Source: Pseudomonas sp. SCA2728.1_7 (GTDB lineage Bacteria; Pseudomonadota; Gammaproteobacteria; Pseudomonadales; Pseudomonadaceae). Taken from it: DNA of 64,000 nucleotides. The DNA lies in NCBI RefSeq assembly GCF_018138145.1, contig NZ_CP073104.1, forward strand, positions 2,294,001-2,358,000, in the 5' to 3' direction. Below, one piece after another: positions 26,853 to 34,860 of the stretch (its first letter is position 1; each line of letters starts with the position of its first letter). The translations under genes and the position numbers were made by a program. A model generated the notes under the pieces. That model ran no database searches and had not been told where the DNA came from. It saw nothing but the letters and a program-made list of their open reading frames with translations.

Positions 26853-29800
26853 ATGTCCGCCCCCAACAAACCCCTGGCACTCAAGGAACTCGACATCCCC
26901 GGGCGGACCGGCCCGGTGTCGAACAATCCCATAATCTGGGGCATCAACATCGCCGCCGCGCTGGGCAACTTTCCGCTTCATGGCCTGCTGTGCCGGGCGG
27001 GGCCGTGGGGGAACATGGCGATTGGCGACACGCTGAGGATCTCTTGGGGCAGCTGGCTGAACGTCTGGGTAGAGACCGTCGACAAGACCGAGGTCAACAC
27101 GCAACTGCAGATGTTCGTGCCTTTCAAGCACATGGTCGATGGCCGGTTCGCGGTGTCCTATGTCGTCAAGCCGTTGGGCGGCACAGATCAACCGTCCGAC
27201 GTCATGCAGGTGCTGGTCAAGCTGACTCGCCCGGGCGGTGATTCCCCGCTGATCATGATCATTCCCCAAGCGATTCTTGACGGCGGCATCGACAAGGACA
27301 ACGTCGCCGATGGCGTGCCGATCACCATTGGCATGGCCGACGGCACACCGCCCTACTCCAACGCTGCGGCCGGTGATGTGTGTCGCGTGAGTTGGGGCGG
27401 GATCTATGTGTTCAGTGATCCGCTGACCCAGGAGCAGGCCGAAGGCAAAGCGCCGATCATCATCACCATCATCGAAGCGGTCATCCGCGAGGCCGGTGAT
27501 GCGGATTTTCCCGGCGTGGCCGTGGTGTTCGACGTGTTCGACAAGGTCTTCAACCGCTCTGAAGACTGGAGCGCCGAACAGCGTGTGGTGGTGGCTGTCG
27601 ATGCGACCCGGCTGGTCGCGCCATTGCTCAAGGAAACGCAGAACAACGAGCTGGACGTCGACAAACTGGCCGACGCCGATGGCACCGTGCAAATCATCGC
27701 CACGGATACGAGCAAGTTCAAAGTCGGAGACAAGGTATTCATCAGGATCAAGGGCACTCCCGTCGAGGGGCCGCCGATTGATTGGGAACCGTCAGCAGGC
27801 GTCGAGTTGAAAAGTGTGCCGAGCATTTTGGAAACCACGGCTCCCAACGCCGTGCTGCGTCAGTTGGCCAAGTCCCAGATCACTTTGTCTTACCGCCTGG
27901 AAAAAGCCGACGGCTCCGCCGATCTGAAATCCAAAAGCCAATTTATCCGCGCCATCGGCGAAGTCCAGCGGCTGGCCGCGCCGAAGGTGCTGGACGAGAA
28001 CTCCGGAGCACTGGACCCCGCACTGGACAAGATACGCCTGGAGATTCGATTCGATAAATCCTTTGCCGAAGGCCAGGCTCTCAAGATATTCATGCTCGGC
28101 ACCACGCCTGGCCTCGAACCCTACCTGCCTGACCTGGCTTTACGTCCCATCACCCACAACGAAATCGTCGCCGGACTACCGCTGGCATACAGCATCGATG
28201 GCAAACATCTGGCCACGGTCAACGGTGGTACGGTGGAGTTCTATTACCAGCAATGGCTCCCGGACTCGGTGCTCGCCACGCTGGATCTGTTCGAGGCCAC
28301 TCACGCCATTCGCGAGTCGATCCACACCGACATCCTGCGAGTCGGCGAACCGCGCCTGGAACTGCCGGAACCGGAAGTGGCCGGCGTGGTGAACGGTGTG
28401 CTGCCCGCCGACACCGCCGGCACCACCGCGACGGTGACCTACACGAAAACGGTCAAAAACGATGAAGCGTTCATGTTCTGGAAGGGTTCAAAGACCGGCG
28501 AGTATACCGACTCGATCAAGCTGAACGAATTTACCGCCGGTCAGAGAGTACCGTTCCCGATCCCGGCGGCGGTGATCAAGGGCAATGAAGGCGGAACGGT
28601 GGAGGCCCGGTATCACATCGTGCGCGCGGCGGGCGGGACGAGTTATTCGGATACGTTGACGTTCAGTGTCGGCGTGGCGTTGGATCTGAAAGAGCCGAAA
28701 ATCAAGGAAGCCCCCAACGACACCAGCCTCGACCCGCTGGATGCCCAGAGCACACTGACGGCGGAGATCAACTATGACGGCATGCTGGTCGGTGACAAGA
28801 TTATTGCCAAGTGTACCGGCGCACCCGGAACACCGCCTGCCGGCTCGCACACCACGGATCCATGGCCGGTCACTCTCGTCGGCCCGCAGGACATACCGCT
28901 GGCCGTCCCGGTGATCGCCTTCAACGTCGCCAAGTCAATCACGCTTGACTACTCCGTGACACGCGACAGTCAGGAACCAAAAAAGTCGCCGCCGCGTACG
29001 TTGGCGGTGTTGCAACTGCGTGTGGATCTTTCGCATTCGCCGAAGATCATTCAGGCGGCCGACGGTGGTGACGGGACTGAACTGGATGTTTCCACGCTCA
29101 CCGGACCGGCCACCCTTCGCGGCGGTTTCTGGCCGCACATTGCCAACGGCCAGCGCGTATGGATGAGTGTAAAAGGCATAAAAAAAGACGGTACCGAGTA
29201 CAAGCGCGTCGTCTGGACTGGCCCGAACAATGCTGTGAACGGAACCTGGATCTCGCAAAAATACCTCGACGCAACCGTGTCATTGGTGGATATGCAGTCG
29301 TTGAAGAACCTAAGCCAACTGCTGGTGACGTTCATGACCACTCTGGATCGCAGCACGGATGAAAGTCAGGCGCTGAGTTTTCCGGTGCGGACCTATACGG
29401 TCAAAAACCTCGTAGAGGTGCTGCCGACCATTACCTCAATCAAGGAGTCGCCCGGTGGGGAGGAAATCCCACACGGCAGCCCGACAGTAAAAACAGCCGT
29501 CACGCTGAGTGGAACGGCCACCCCGGACACAAAAATCGATCTGGCCAATAACGGCGTACTGATGCCGAATACTGAAATTGAAGTAGATCCAAAGGGAGAA
29601 TGGACTTTCACACTGACTGCTCTGATTGCCGGAACTACCTACAGCCTGCGCGCCAGACGCAAGGACGGCACGCTCTCCAATACCTGGAATATTGTCGTGG
29701 TGGCATCGGTAGTGCCGACGCTGGACAATGTGCTGGATGACAAGGGGGTGGAAGTGCCGGACGGAAAAACGACTGTCAGCAATACACTGAAACTCAAAGG

Positions 29801-30632
29801 CACGGCAAGTGATGGTCAGAAGGTCGAAATTTTTGATGGTAACGGTGCAAGCGCGGAATCCAAGGGCATTGCAACGGCCGATGATGTGAAAGGAACATGG
29901 GAGCGCACGATAACTGTTGCACTAGGAACACGTCGGTTATACGCAAAATCGCTTTATCACAGTGGCTCGATTTATTCGGGTGTGCGTAACTTGACCATAA
30001 TCCCTTCACTGCAAATTGATCCATCGCGAATGGAACTTGATGGAGTCCAGTTGTACCTTGCACCCGCTCCTTACACTCCCCCATTTGAACGCACGGCTTT
30101 CAGACATCCGAACACATCACAAACGCGCGTCCCCACTGGAGGTACCCCACCTTATGAATACACGACGTCAAATCTGCAAGTAGCTACCGTAGATCTCAAA
30201 ACCGGACTTGTGGTCTCGACCGGAAACGGAACCGCACAAATCACCGTTACCGACACCGCAGGTGCCAGCGTCAGTTTTCCTGTCAGATGCCAACGAGTGT
30301 ACGAAGTGGTAACCGGGCCGCCAAAAAGTTTCAATCAAGGAATTGAATGGTTAGGGACAATTGGCGCATTCCATTTCATTCACATGAATTGGCTTCCTGC
30401 AATCGGGACAAGCCTTAATTACGGCTTTCAACAGATTACCGGTCAACGACATTTGTATTGGTACTGGGGGGGGCCCGCAGAGAACGAATCAGCTACTCAG
30501 TCATTTCCAGGCCAAGCGACTGGAAGCCAGGCTTCGTACCCCACGACCAAAGGATTCAGCGATAATACTCCTATGACGCTATACACTACCCCACTAAGCC
30601 CACTAGGTTTCAGACCAAGAACTCCCAGCTAG
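26853..30632 (+). CDS. Large multi-domain Ig-like protein without signal peptide
   Basis: 1259 residues. The N-terminus (MSAPNKPLALKELDIPG) has no signal peptide or membrane segment. Residues about 20-850 are a series of beta-rich modules of roughly 110-150 residues (DKVFIRIKGTP, DEAFMFWKGS, DKIIAKCTGAPG, QRVWMSVKGI) of a type I do not recognise. Residues about 855-1050 hold two bacterial Ig-like domains (VTLSGTATPDTKIDL, LKLKGTASDGQKVEIF). Residues about 1060-1150 resemble a Big2 domain (ATVDLKTGLVVSTGNGTAQITV). The last 100 residues are rich in Trp/Tyr/Gly. The 5' part has host-like GC; the 3' quarter is visibly AT-richer, suggesting an exchanged tip. The ribosome site GGAG is 8 bases upstream. 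Function unknown, possibly a surface or secreted structural protein. Confidence 0.8.
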   Translation: MSAPNKPLALKELDIPGRTGPVSNNPIIWGINIAAALGNFPLHGLLCRAGPWGNMAIGDTLRISWGSWLNVWVETVDKTEVNTQLQMFVPFKHMVDGRFAVSYVVKPLGGTDQPSDVMQVLVKLTRPGGDSPLIMIIPQAILDGGIDKDNVADGVPITIGMADGTPPYSNAAAGDVCRVSWGGIYVFSDPLTQEQAEGKAPIIITIIEAVIREAGDADFPGVAVVFDVFDKVFNRSEDWSAEQRVVVAVDATRLVAPLLKETQNNELDVDKLADADGTVQIIATDTSKFKVGDKVFIRIKGTPVEGPPIDWEPSAGVELKSVPSILETTAPNAVLRQLAKSQITLSYRLEKADGSADLKSKSQFIRAIGEVQRLAAPKVLDENSGALDPALDKIRLEIRFDKSFAEGQALKIFMLGTTPGLEPYLPDLALRPITHNEIVAGLPLAYSIDGKHLATVNGGTVEFYYQQWLPDSVLATLDLFEATHAIRESIHTDILRVGEPRLELPEPEVAGVVNGVLPADTAGTTATVTYTKTVKNDEAFMFWKGSKTGEYTDSIKLNEFTAGQRVPFPIPAAVIKGNEGGTVEARYHIVRAAGGTSYSDTLTFSVGVALDLKEPKIKEAPNDTSLDPLDAQSTLTAEINYDGMLVGDKIIAKCTGAPGTPPAGSHTTDPWPVTLVGPQDIPLAVPVIAFNVAKSITLDYSVTRDSQEPKKSPPRTLAVLQLRVDLSHSPKIIQAADGGDGTELDVSTLTGPATLRGGFWPHIANGQRVWMSVKGIKKDGTEYKRVVWTGPNNAVNGTWISQKYLDATVSLVDMQSLKNLSQLLVTFMTTLDRSTDESQALSFPVRTYTVKNLVEVLPTITSIKESPGGEEIPHGSPTVKTAVTLSGTATPDTKIDLANNGVLMPNTEIEVDPKGEWTFTLTALIAGTTYSLRARRKDGTLSNTWNIVVVASVVPTLDNVLDDKGVEVPDGKTTVSNTLKLKGTASDGQKVEIFDGNGASAESKGIATADDVKGTWERTITVALGTRRLYAKSLYHSGSIYSGVRNLTIIPSLQIDPSRMELDGVQLYLAPAPYTPPFERTAFRHPNTSQTRVPTGGTPPYEYTTSNLQVATVDLKTGLVVSTGNGTAQITVTDTAGASVSFPVRCQRVYEVVTGPPKSFNQGIEWLGTIGAFHFIHMNWLPAIGTSLNYGFQQITGQRHLYWYWGGPAENESATQSFPGQATGSQASYPTTKGFSDNTPMTLYTTPLSPLGFRPRTPS

Positions 30633-30665
30633 CTGGTACTGGCATCGGTTATTTCGGACAGACTA

Positions 30666-30740
30666 GGCGTTATCAGGGACAGACCCCGGATCTACGCCCG
30701 ACTTTTCGACCTTTGAAGAAAAGGGGACAGATTTATTTAA
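30666..30740. other. Possible remnant repeats containing GGGACAG
   Basis: Two nearby GGGACAG motifs (CAGGGACAGACCCCGG and AAAAGGGGACAGATTTATTT). The second resembles a repeat seen around REP-associated transposase genes in pseudomonads. No transposase gene is present, so this would be a remnant at most. Confidence 0.35.
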
Positions 30741-30794
30741 CCGGTGAGTTAAACAGTGGGGGTTGATCGAAATTTTTTCGCTGACCGGGATGGC

Positions 30795-30864
30795 CCTTTC
30801 GCGAGCAGGCTCGCTCCCACAGGGAAATGCATTGTAAATGTGGGAGTGAGCTTGCTCACGAAGG
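30795..30864. repeat. REP palindrome pair ahead of DUF6124 module 3
   Basis: TTCGCGAGCAGGCTCGCTCC (from 30798) and the inverted GGAGTGAGCTTGCTCACG (from 30843), about 25 bases apart. The second unit shows paired substitutions (GAGTGAG/CTCAC), which keep the hairpin. The leader of module 3 begins about 27 bases on. Confidence 0.8.
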
Positions 30865-30890
30865 GGCCAGTGAAGTCTGCGCAAATCGCC

Positions 30891-31252
30891 TTTTAAACTC
30901 AGATGTTTAAAAGACACCTTCAGACACGCCTTTCAGGCTACAAATTCTTGCGCCATTGCCTACAGCTACGCCAGAATCCGCCGGCTTGTGCGCTTTGGGG
31001 GCGGGTTCTATTGTGGTCCGGTCGCTGACGAATCAGCGATCGGGTTTAGCGATCCGATACCCTACAGACGCTCAATCCCCAGTCTCAATTGCGGCTTTTT
31101 CTATCTGCACTTGGCGTCATGGTGGCTGTGCGTGGGAGACCTTCGGGTCTACCCGGGGTTTCTGTGACCCGGATCGCTAACCTGCGTACAGCCGCCACCT
31201 TTACTCGTTTAGCGATGAGCCGTGGCGGCTAAATCAACCACGGAGCCTCACC
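30891..31252 (+). promoter_or_regulatory. Structured leader of DUF6124 module 3
   Basis: The clearest of the three. Hairpin CGGTCGCTGA/TCAGCGATCG (31019-31042); box 1 TTTAGCGATCCG (31045-31056); stem strand GGTGGCTGTGCG (31121-31132) pairing with CGTACAGCCGCC (31185-31196); UUCG hairpin AGACC-TTCG-GGTCT (31137-31150); box 2 CGGATCGCTAA (31170-31180), an 11-base complement of box 1; box 3 TTTAGCGA in a CTCG/TGAG hairpin (31204-31219). CCGTGG/CCACGG encloses the region just before the ribosome site GGAG. Box 1-box 2 crosses the long stem, giving a pseudoknot. Confidence 0.75.
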
Positions 31253-31612
31253 ATGATCAAACCAACACCCAACCCACCCGAAACCGACCCCACCTCCCCC
31301 TACGAATCCCTCGATTCAAAAAAACTCCACGAAGCCGCCGACCGCGCCCTCGATCACTACCTCTGCCCACCCGGCTCCACGCCACCACCGCGCAAAACCC
31401 GCCGGATGTACGCCGTCACCGCGGACTTCAAAAACGAAGAACTGCTGGCGGATGCCAGCGAAACACTCGCCTGCGCCAGAACCATCGCCCATGACTTCGC
31501 TCATCTCATACCCGCGTCACAGCGACGGACGCTTTTAGGGATCGCGCAACTGATCATGCTCGGCGAGCTGGCGATGAATCGGGTGATGGATAATCTGGAG
31601 TTGCCGGGTTGA
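31253..31612 (+). CDS. DUF6124 (DUF3077-like) family protein, copy 3
   Basis: 119 residues. Differs from copies 1 and 2 at a few positions (DPTSPY for DLASPY, KKLHEAADRALD for KKLNDAAERALD, LACARTIAHD for LASARTIAHD). No signal peptide or catalytic motif is evident. It lacks the 112-bp palindromic element found after the other two copies and is followed instead by a REP pair. Confidence 0.85.
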   Translation: MIKPTPNPPETDPTSPYESLDSKKLHEAADRALDHYLCPPGSTPPPRKTRRMYAVTADFKNEELLADASETLACARTIAHDFAHLIPASQRRTLLGIAQLIMLGELAMNRVMDNLELPG

Positions 31613-31660
31613 CGCAGGCACTGGGGACACCTGCTGATTGATCCTGGTCAATTCTGACGC

Positions 31661-31727
31661 CTTCGCGAGCAGGCTCGCTCCCACCGTTGAGCGGATTTCA
31701 GAGTGGGAGCGAGCCTGCTCGCGAAGA
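31661..31727. repeat. REP palindrome pair (inverted)
   Basis: CTTCGCGAGCAGGCTCGCTC and its reverse complement GAGCGAGCCTGCTCGCGAAG, about 27 bases apart, after DUF6124 copy 3. Confidence 0.85.
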
Positions 31728-31757
31728 CTGGCTCACCAGCAACAAAAAGCTTGAAGC

Positions 31758-31798
31758 AGAAAAACCCGCCGCCCCGTTTCAACCGGGGCGGCGGGTTG
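31758..31798 (-). terminator. Intrinsic terminator of the 31806-32480 gene
   Basis: Perfect 14-bp stem AACCCGCCGCCCCG / CGGGGCGGCGGGTT with a 7-base spacer. On the minus strand it is followed by a T-run, immediately after the stop of the minus-strand gene. Confidence 0.85.
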
Positions 31799-31805
31799 CA
31801 GATTA

Positions 31806-32480
31806 TTACGCGGTTAAAACCTGTTCAGGTGTAATCGGGCCGAAACTGAGCGTCTTGCCGTTGATATAGCGCACGCCCTCGAGCAACCGCGTACCCTCGA
31901 TAACTACGACGTTGTCCTTCGTGTACATAAACGTCACCACCGATATCGGCGTCGTACGCTCTGGCAGCCCCCAAGACACTTTTGTCCGCTGCTCTATGAG
32001 GGTGAGTGCCCAATCAAACCAAATGATGGGAAGGTCTTCGATCTTGATTTCGCGCTGCGGATCCTCCCAACGAAAGTCCTGCCGCGCCGTTATCAAAAGC
32101 GCATCTCCCTCGATGACGAACTCCGGTTTGCCAAATCGCCTCTCCATTTCATTGTTGATCCAGCCATCCAGGTACAGATCCGGATCGGTGAAGAGTTCGA
32201 AAAGCATCGCGCTGTTGACGATTTTTCCTGCAGAAGCACCAATCACACTGTAGTGATTGTGGTACGCCAACCCCTCCAGCTCCGGCCGAATCGCGTTACT
32301 CGACACTTCCAGATAATTGGCGCTGTAGGCGTTGGCCATCTGCTTGAAGTGGGTGAAATCCAGAATCAATCTGAACTTGACGGTGTACCCGATTGCGCGA
32401 TCGGCTGTACGTTGTTCCAACACTCCCGAGACGAATTCAACCTCCATACCTTGCAACTTTCTGTAGGGCTGGTCTGCCAT
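31806..32480 (-). CDS. Hypothetical protein of accessory region
   Basis: 224 residues, unrecognised. Soluble, mixed alpha/beta, no signal peptide or membrane helix. Notable stretches: MEVEFVSGVLEQRTADRAIGYTVKFRLILDF, LFTDPDLYLDGWINNEMERRF, IIWFDWALTLIEQRTKVSWG and a C-terminal IEGTRLLEGVRYINGKTLSFG. An alternative start is Met12 (32447). It carries the shared palindrome 130 bases upstream (site C) and its own terminator, so it is a single-gene unit lying between flhB and the DUF6124 modules. Confidence 0.75.
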   Translation of the reverse strand: MADQPYRKLQGMEVEFVSGVLEQRTADRAIGYTVKFRLILDFTHFKQMANAYSANYLEVSSNAIRPELEGLAYHNHYSVIGASAGKIVNSAMLFELFTDPDLYLDGWINNEMERRFGKPEFVIEGDALLITARQDFRWEDPQREIKIEDLPIIWFDWALTLIEQRTKVSWGLPERTTPISVVTFMYTKDNVVVIEGTRLLEGVRYINGKTLSFGPITPEQVLTA

Positions 32481-32609
32481 GATTGCTTCCTCTGAAACCT
32501 TATGCAGGCGCCGATCCCAGGTACTCGTATCAGATGATCAGAGCGACCAATGCAGGGAAATGCCAGGAGAATTCCCATGGCAATGAGAGCGCCGACGGGC
32601 ACAGCCGTC

Positions 32610-32629
32610 TACTGTCAGACTTGACAGGT
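32610..32629 (-). promoter_or_regulatory. Shared palindromic operator-like site C
   Basis: On the minus strand ACCTGTCAAGTCTGACAGTA, matching 16 of 20 positions of perfect site B. Its 3' flank CTGACAGTAGA also occurs in site D, and GGTTACCGTCTGTCT lies upstream as in site A. It is 130 bases upstream of the 224-residue hypothetical gene. Confidence 0.65.
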
Positions 32630-32658
32630 TCAGAGGTTTTCCAGACAGACGGTAACCA

Positions 32659-33798
32659 TCAGGTATCGCGGCGCAGATCCGGCGGAATCGGCAAATCATC
32701 CTTGAGCGGATCCGGGCGCTTGCCCTTGCCGGCACGGAACTGGCGGATCTGGTAGACGTAGGCCAAGACCTGAGCAACTGCCAGGTACAGCCCACCTGGG
32801 ATTTCCTGATCCAGTTCGGTGGAGTAGTAAATCGAACGCGCCAGCCCCGGCGATTCGAGGAGCATGACGTTGTTGGCCACAGCGATTTCACGGATTTTCA
32901 GCGCGAGGAAGTCGCTGCCCTTGGCGATCAGCATCGGCGCGCCGCCCTTCTCCGAGTCGTACTTGAGCGCGACGGCGTAGTGGGTCGGGTTGGTGATGAC
33001 CACGTCGGCGTCGGGAATCGCCGCCATCATGCGCCGCTGAGACATTTCGCGCTGGGTCTGGCGGATGCGCTGTTTGACTTCCGGGCGCCCCTCCTGATCC
33101 TTGTGCTCGTCGCGCACCTCCTGCTTGGTCATCAGCAGTTTCTTGTGGGCTTCCCAAAGCTGCACCGGCACATCGACGGCGGCGATGATGATCAGGCCGC
33201 AGGCCAGCCACAAGGTACTCCAGCCGACCAGCGTGACGCTGTGGATGATCGCCATTTCCAGCGGCTCGTGGGCGATCCGCAGAAAGTCATCGACGTCCGC
33301 CGACAACACCACCAACGCCACACCCAAAGTGATCAGAAACTTGGCCAGCGCCTTGAGCAACTCGATCACTGACTTGAACGAAAACATCCGTTTCAGGCCT
33401 GCCGCCGGGTTCATCCGGCTGAACTTGGGCGCCATGGAGCCCGCCGCGAACAGCCAGCCACCGAGGGAAATCGGCCCGATCAGCGCCGCCAGCAACAGGG
33501 TGATCATGATCGGCTGGATCGCCAACAGCGCCATCTGGCCCGACTGCAACAGGAACGCGCCCATGGAGCCCTGATCCATGATCACTTCGCGCGACAGCGT
33601 GAAGTTCAGGCGCATCAGCTCCATCAGGTCTTCGGCCAGCATGCCGCCGAACACCAGCAGCGCACCGGCACCGGCCATGGTCACGGCCAGGGTGTTGAGT
33701 TCTTTGGAACGGGCAATCTCGCCCTTCTCACGGGAGTCCTTTTTACGTTTCTCCGTGGGGTCTTCTGTTTTGTCCTGACCGCTTTCGCTCTCTGCCAT
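32659..33798 (-). CDS. flhB: Flagellar export switch protein FlhB
   Basis: 379 residues. FlhB is the autocleaving substrate-specificity switch of the flagellar export gate. A charged N-terminus (EDPTEKRKKDSREKGEIARSKE) precedes four membrane helices and the cytoplasmic domain with the NPTH cleavage site (VVITNPTHYAVALKY). It starts 3 bases after fliR. Its 3' end borders the accessory region that separates it from flhA. Confidence 0.97.
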   Translation of the reverse strand: MAESESGQDKTEDPTEKRKKDSREKGEIARSKELNTLAVTMAGAGALLVFGGMLAEDLMELMRLNFTLSREVIMDQGSMGAFLLQSGQMALLAIQPIMITLLLAALIGPISLGGWLFAAGSMAPKFSRMNPAAGLKRMFSFKSVIELLKALAKFLITLGVALVVLSADVDDFLRIAHEPLEMAIIHSVTLVGWSTLWLACGLIIIAAVDVPVQLWEAHKKLLMTKQEVRDEHKDQEGRPEVKQRIRQTQREMSQRRMMAAIPDADVVITNPTHYAVALKYDSEKGGAPMLIAKGSDFLALKIREIAVANNVMLLESPGLARSIYYSTELDQEIPGGLYLAVAQVLAYVYQIRQFRAGKGKRPDPLKDDLPIPPDLRRDT

Positions 33799-33801
33799 GA
33801 C

Positions 33802-34587
33802 TCAGCGCGCCCGTGCCAGTTCGCGTAACAGCTGCAAGGCTTCAGTGGCCAGCGGCTGATACTGGTTGAGAATGTCCGCCAGACCGACCCAGACAATGAA
33901 CAGGCCGAGCACCAGGGTCAAAGGAAAACCGATGGAGAAAATGTTCAGTTGCGGCGCGGCGCGGGTCATCACCCCGAAGGCGATGTTGACCACCAGCAGC
34001 GCGGTGACCGCCGGCAATACCAGCAACAACGCCGCACCAAGGACCCAGCCGAGTTTGCCGGCCAGCTCCCAGTAATGCGCGGTCATCAGACCGCTGCCGA
34101 CCGGTAGCGTGGTGAAGCTTTCGGTGAGCACTTCGAAGACCACCAGGTGGCCGTTCATCGACAGGAACAGCAACGTCACCAGCATGGTGAAGAACTGCCC
34201 GATCACTGCCACGGAGACCCCGTTGGCCGGGTCGACCATCGAGGCGAAACCCATGCCCATCTGGATCGCGACGATTTGCCCGGCCACGGCAAACGCCTGG
34301 AAAAACAGTTGCAGGGAAAACCCGAGCACGGCGCCGACGAGGATCTGTTCGGCAATCAACATCAAGCCACTCAGGTCGAGCGGGCTGACCGCCGGCATCG
34401 GCGGCAGGCTCGGCGCAATGCACACGGTGATTGCCACGGCGAAATACAGGCGCACACGGCGCGGTATCAGCGTGGTGCCGAACACCGGCATGACCATCAG
34501 CATCGAGGCGACGCGAAACAGCGGCAACATGAACGACGCCACCCAGGTACTGATCTGGGTGTCGGTCAGCTGAAGCAGCGATTGCAT
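33802..34587 (-). CDS. fliR: Flagellar export protein FliR
   Basis: 261 residues with about six membrane helices, part of the FliPQR export channel. N-terminal WVASFMLPLFRVASMLMVMPVFG and the GFSLQLFFQAFAVAGQIVAIQMGMGFASMVDP region are typical. It follows fliQ by 3 bases. Confidence 0.96.
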   Translation of the reverse strand: MQSLLQLTDTQISTWVASFMLPLFRVASMLMVMPVFGTTLIPRRVRLYFAVAITVCIAPSLPPMPAVSPLDLSGLMLIAEQILVGAVLGFSLQLFFQAFAVAGQIVAIQMGMGFASMVDPANGVSVAVIGQFFTMLVTLLFLSMNGHLVVFEVLTESFTTLPVGSGLMTAHYWELAGKLGWVLGAALLLVLPAVTALLVVNIAFGVMTRAAPQLNIFSIGFPLTLVLGLFIVWVGLADILNQYQPLATEALQLLRELARAR

Positions 34588-34590
34588 GGC

Positions 34591-34860
34591 TTAGCCGATG
34601 ACCATCGGGATGTTTTTGTACAACTGAATGATGTATTCCATGAACGTCTGCACGATCCACGGACCACCGATGATCAACGTGACCAGCATCACCAGCAGAC
34701 GCGGCAGGAAGCTCAGGGTCTGTTCGTTGATCTGCGTGGCGGCCTGGAACATCGCCACCAGCAAGCCGACCAACAGGCTCGGCACCACCAGAATCGCGAC
34801 CATCAATGTGGTCAGCCAAAGGGCTTCACGAAAGATATCGACCGCAACTTCCGGCGTCAT
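34591..34860 (-). CDS. fliQ: Flagellar export protein FliQ
   Basis: 89 residues, two membrane helices ([27 protein letters not shown] and [19 protein letters not shown]), the standard FliQ layout. Overlaps fliP by 4 bases. Confidence 0.96.
   Translation of the reverse strand: MTPEVAVDIFREALWLTTLMVAILVVPSLLVGLLVAMFQAATQINEQTLSFLPRLLVMLVTLIIGGPWIVQTFMEYIIQLYKNIPMVIG

Noticed and set aside
24485..31180. Conserved leader-peptide frame in the three DUF6124 leaders (MPTATPESAGLCALGAGSIV...)
   Set aside because: It starts with TTG without a ribosome site, and its end differs in each copy (overlapping the ATG in copy 1, in box 2 in copy 3). Conservation is explained by the RNA block. Kept only as a remote possibility of a translated leader.
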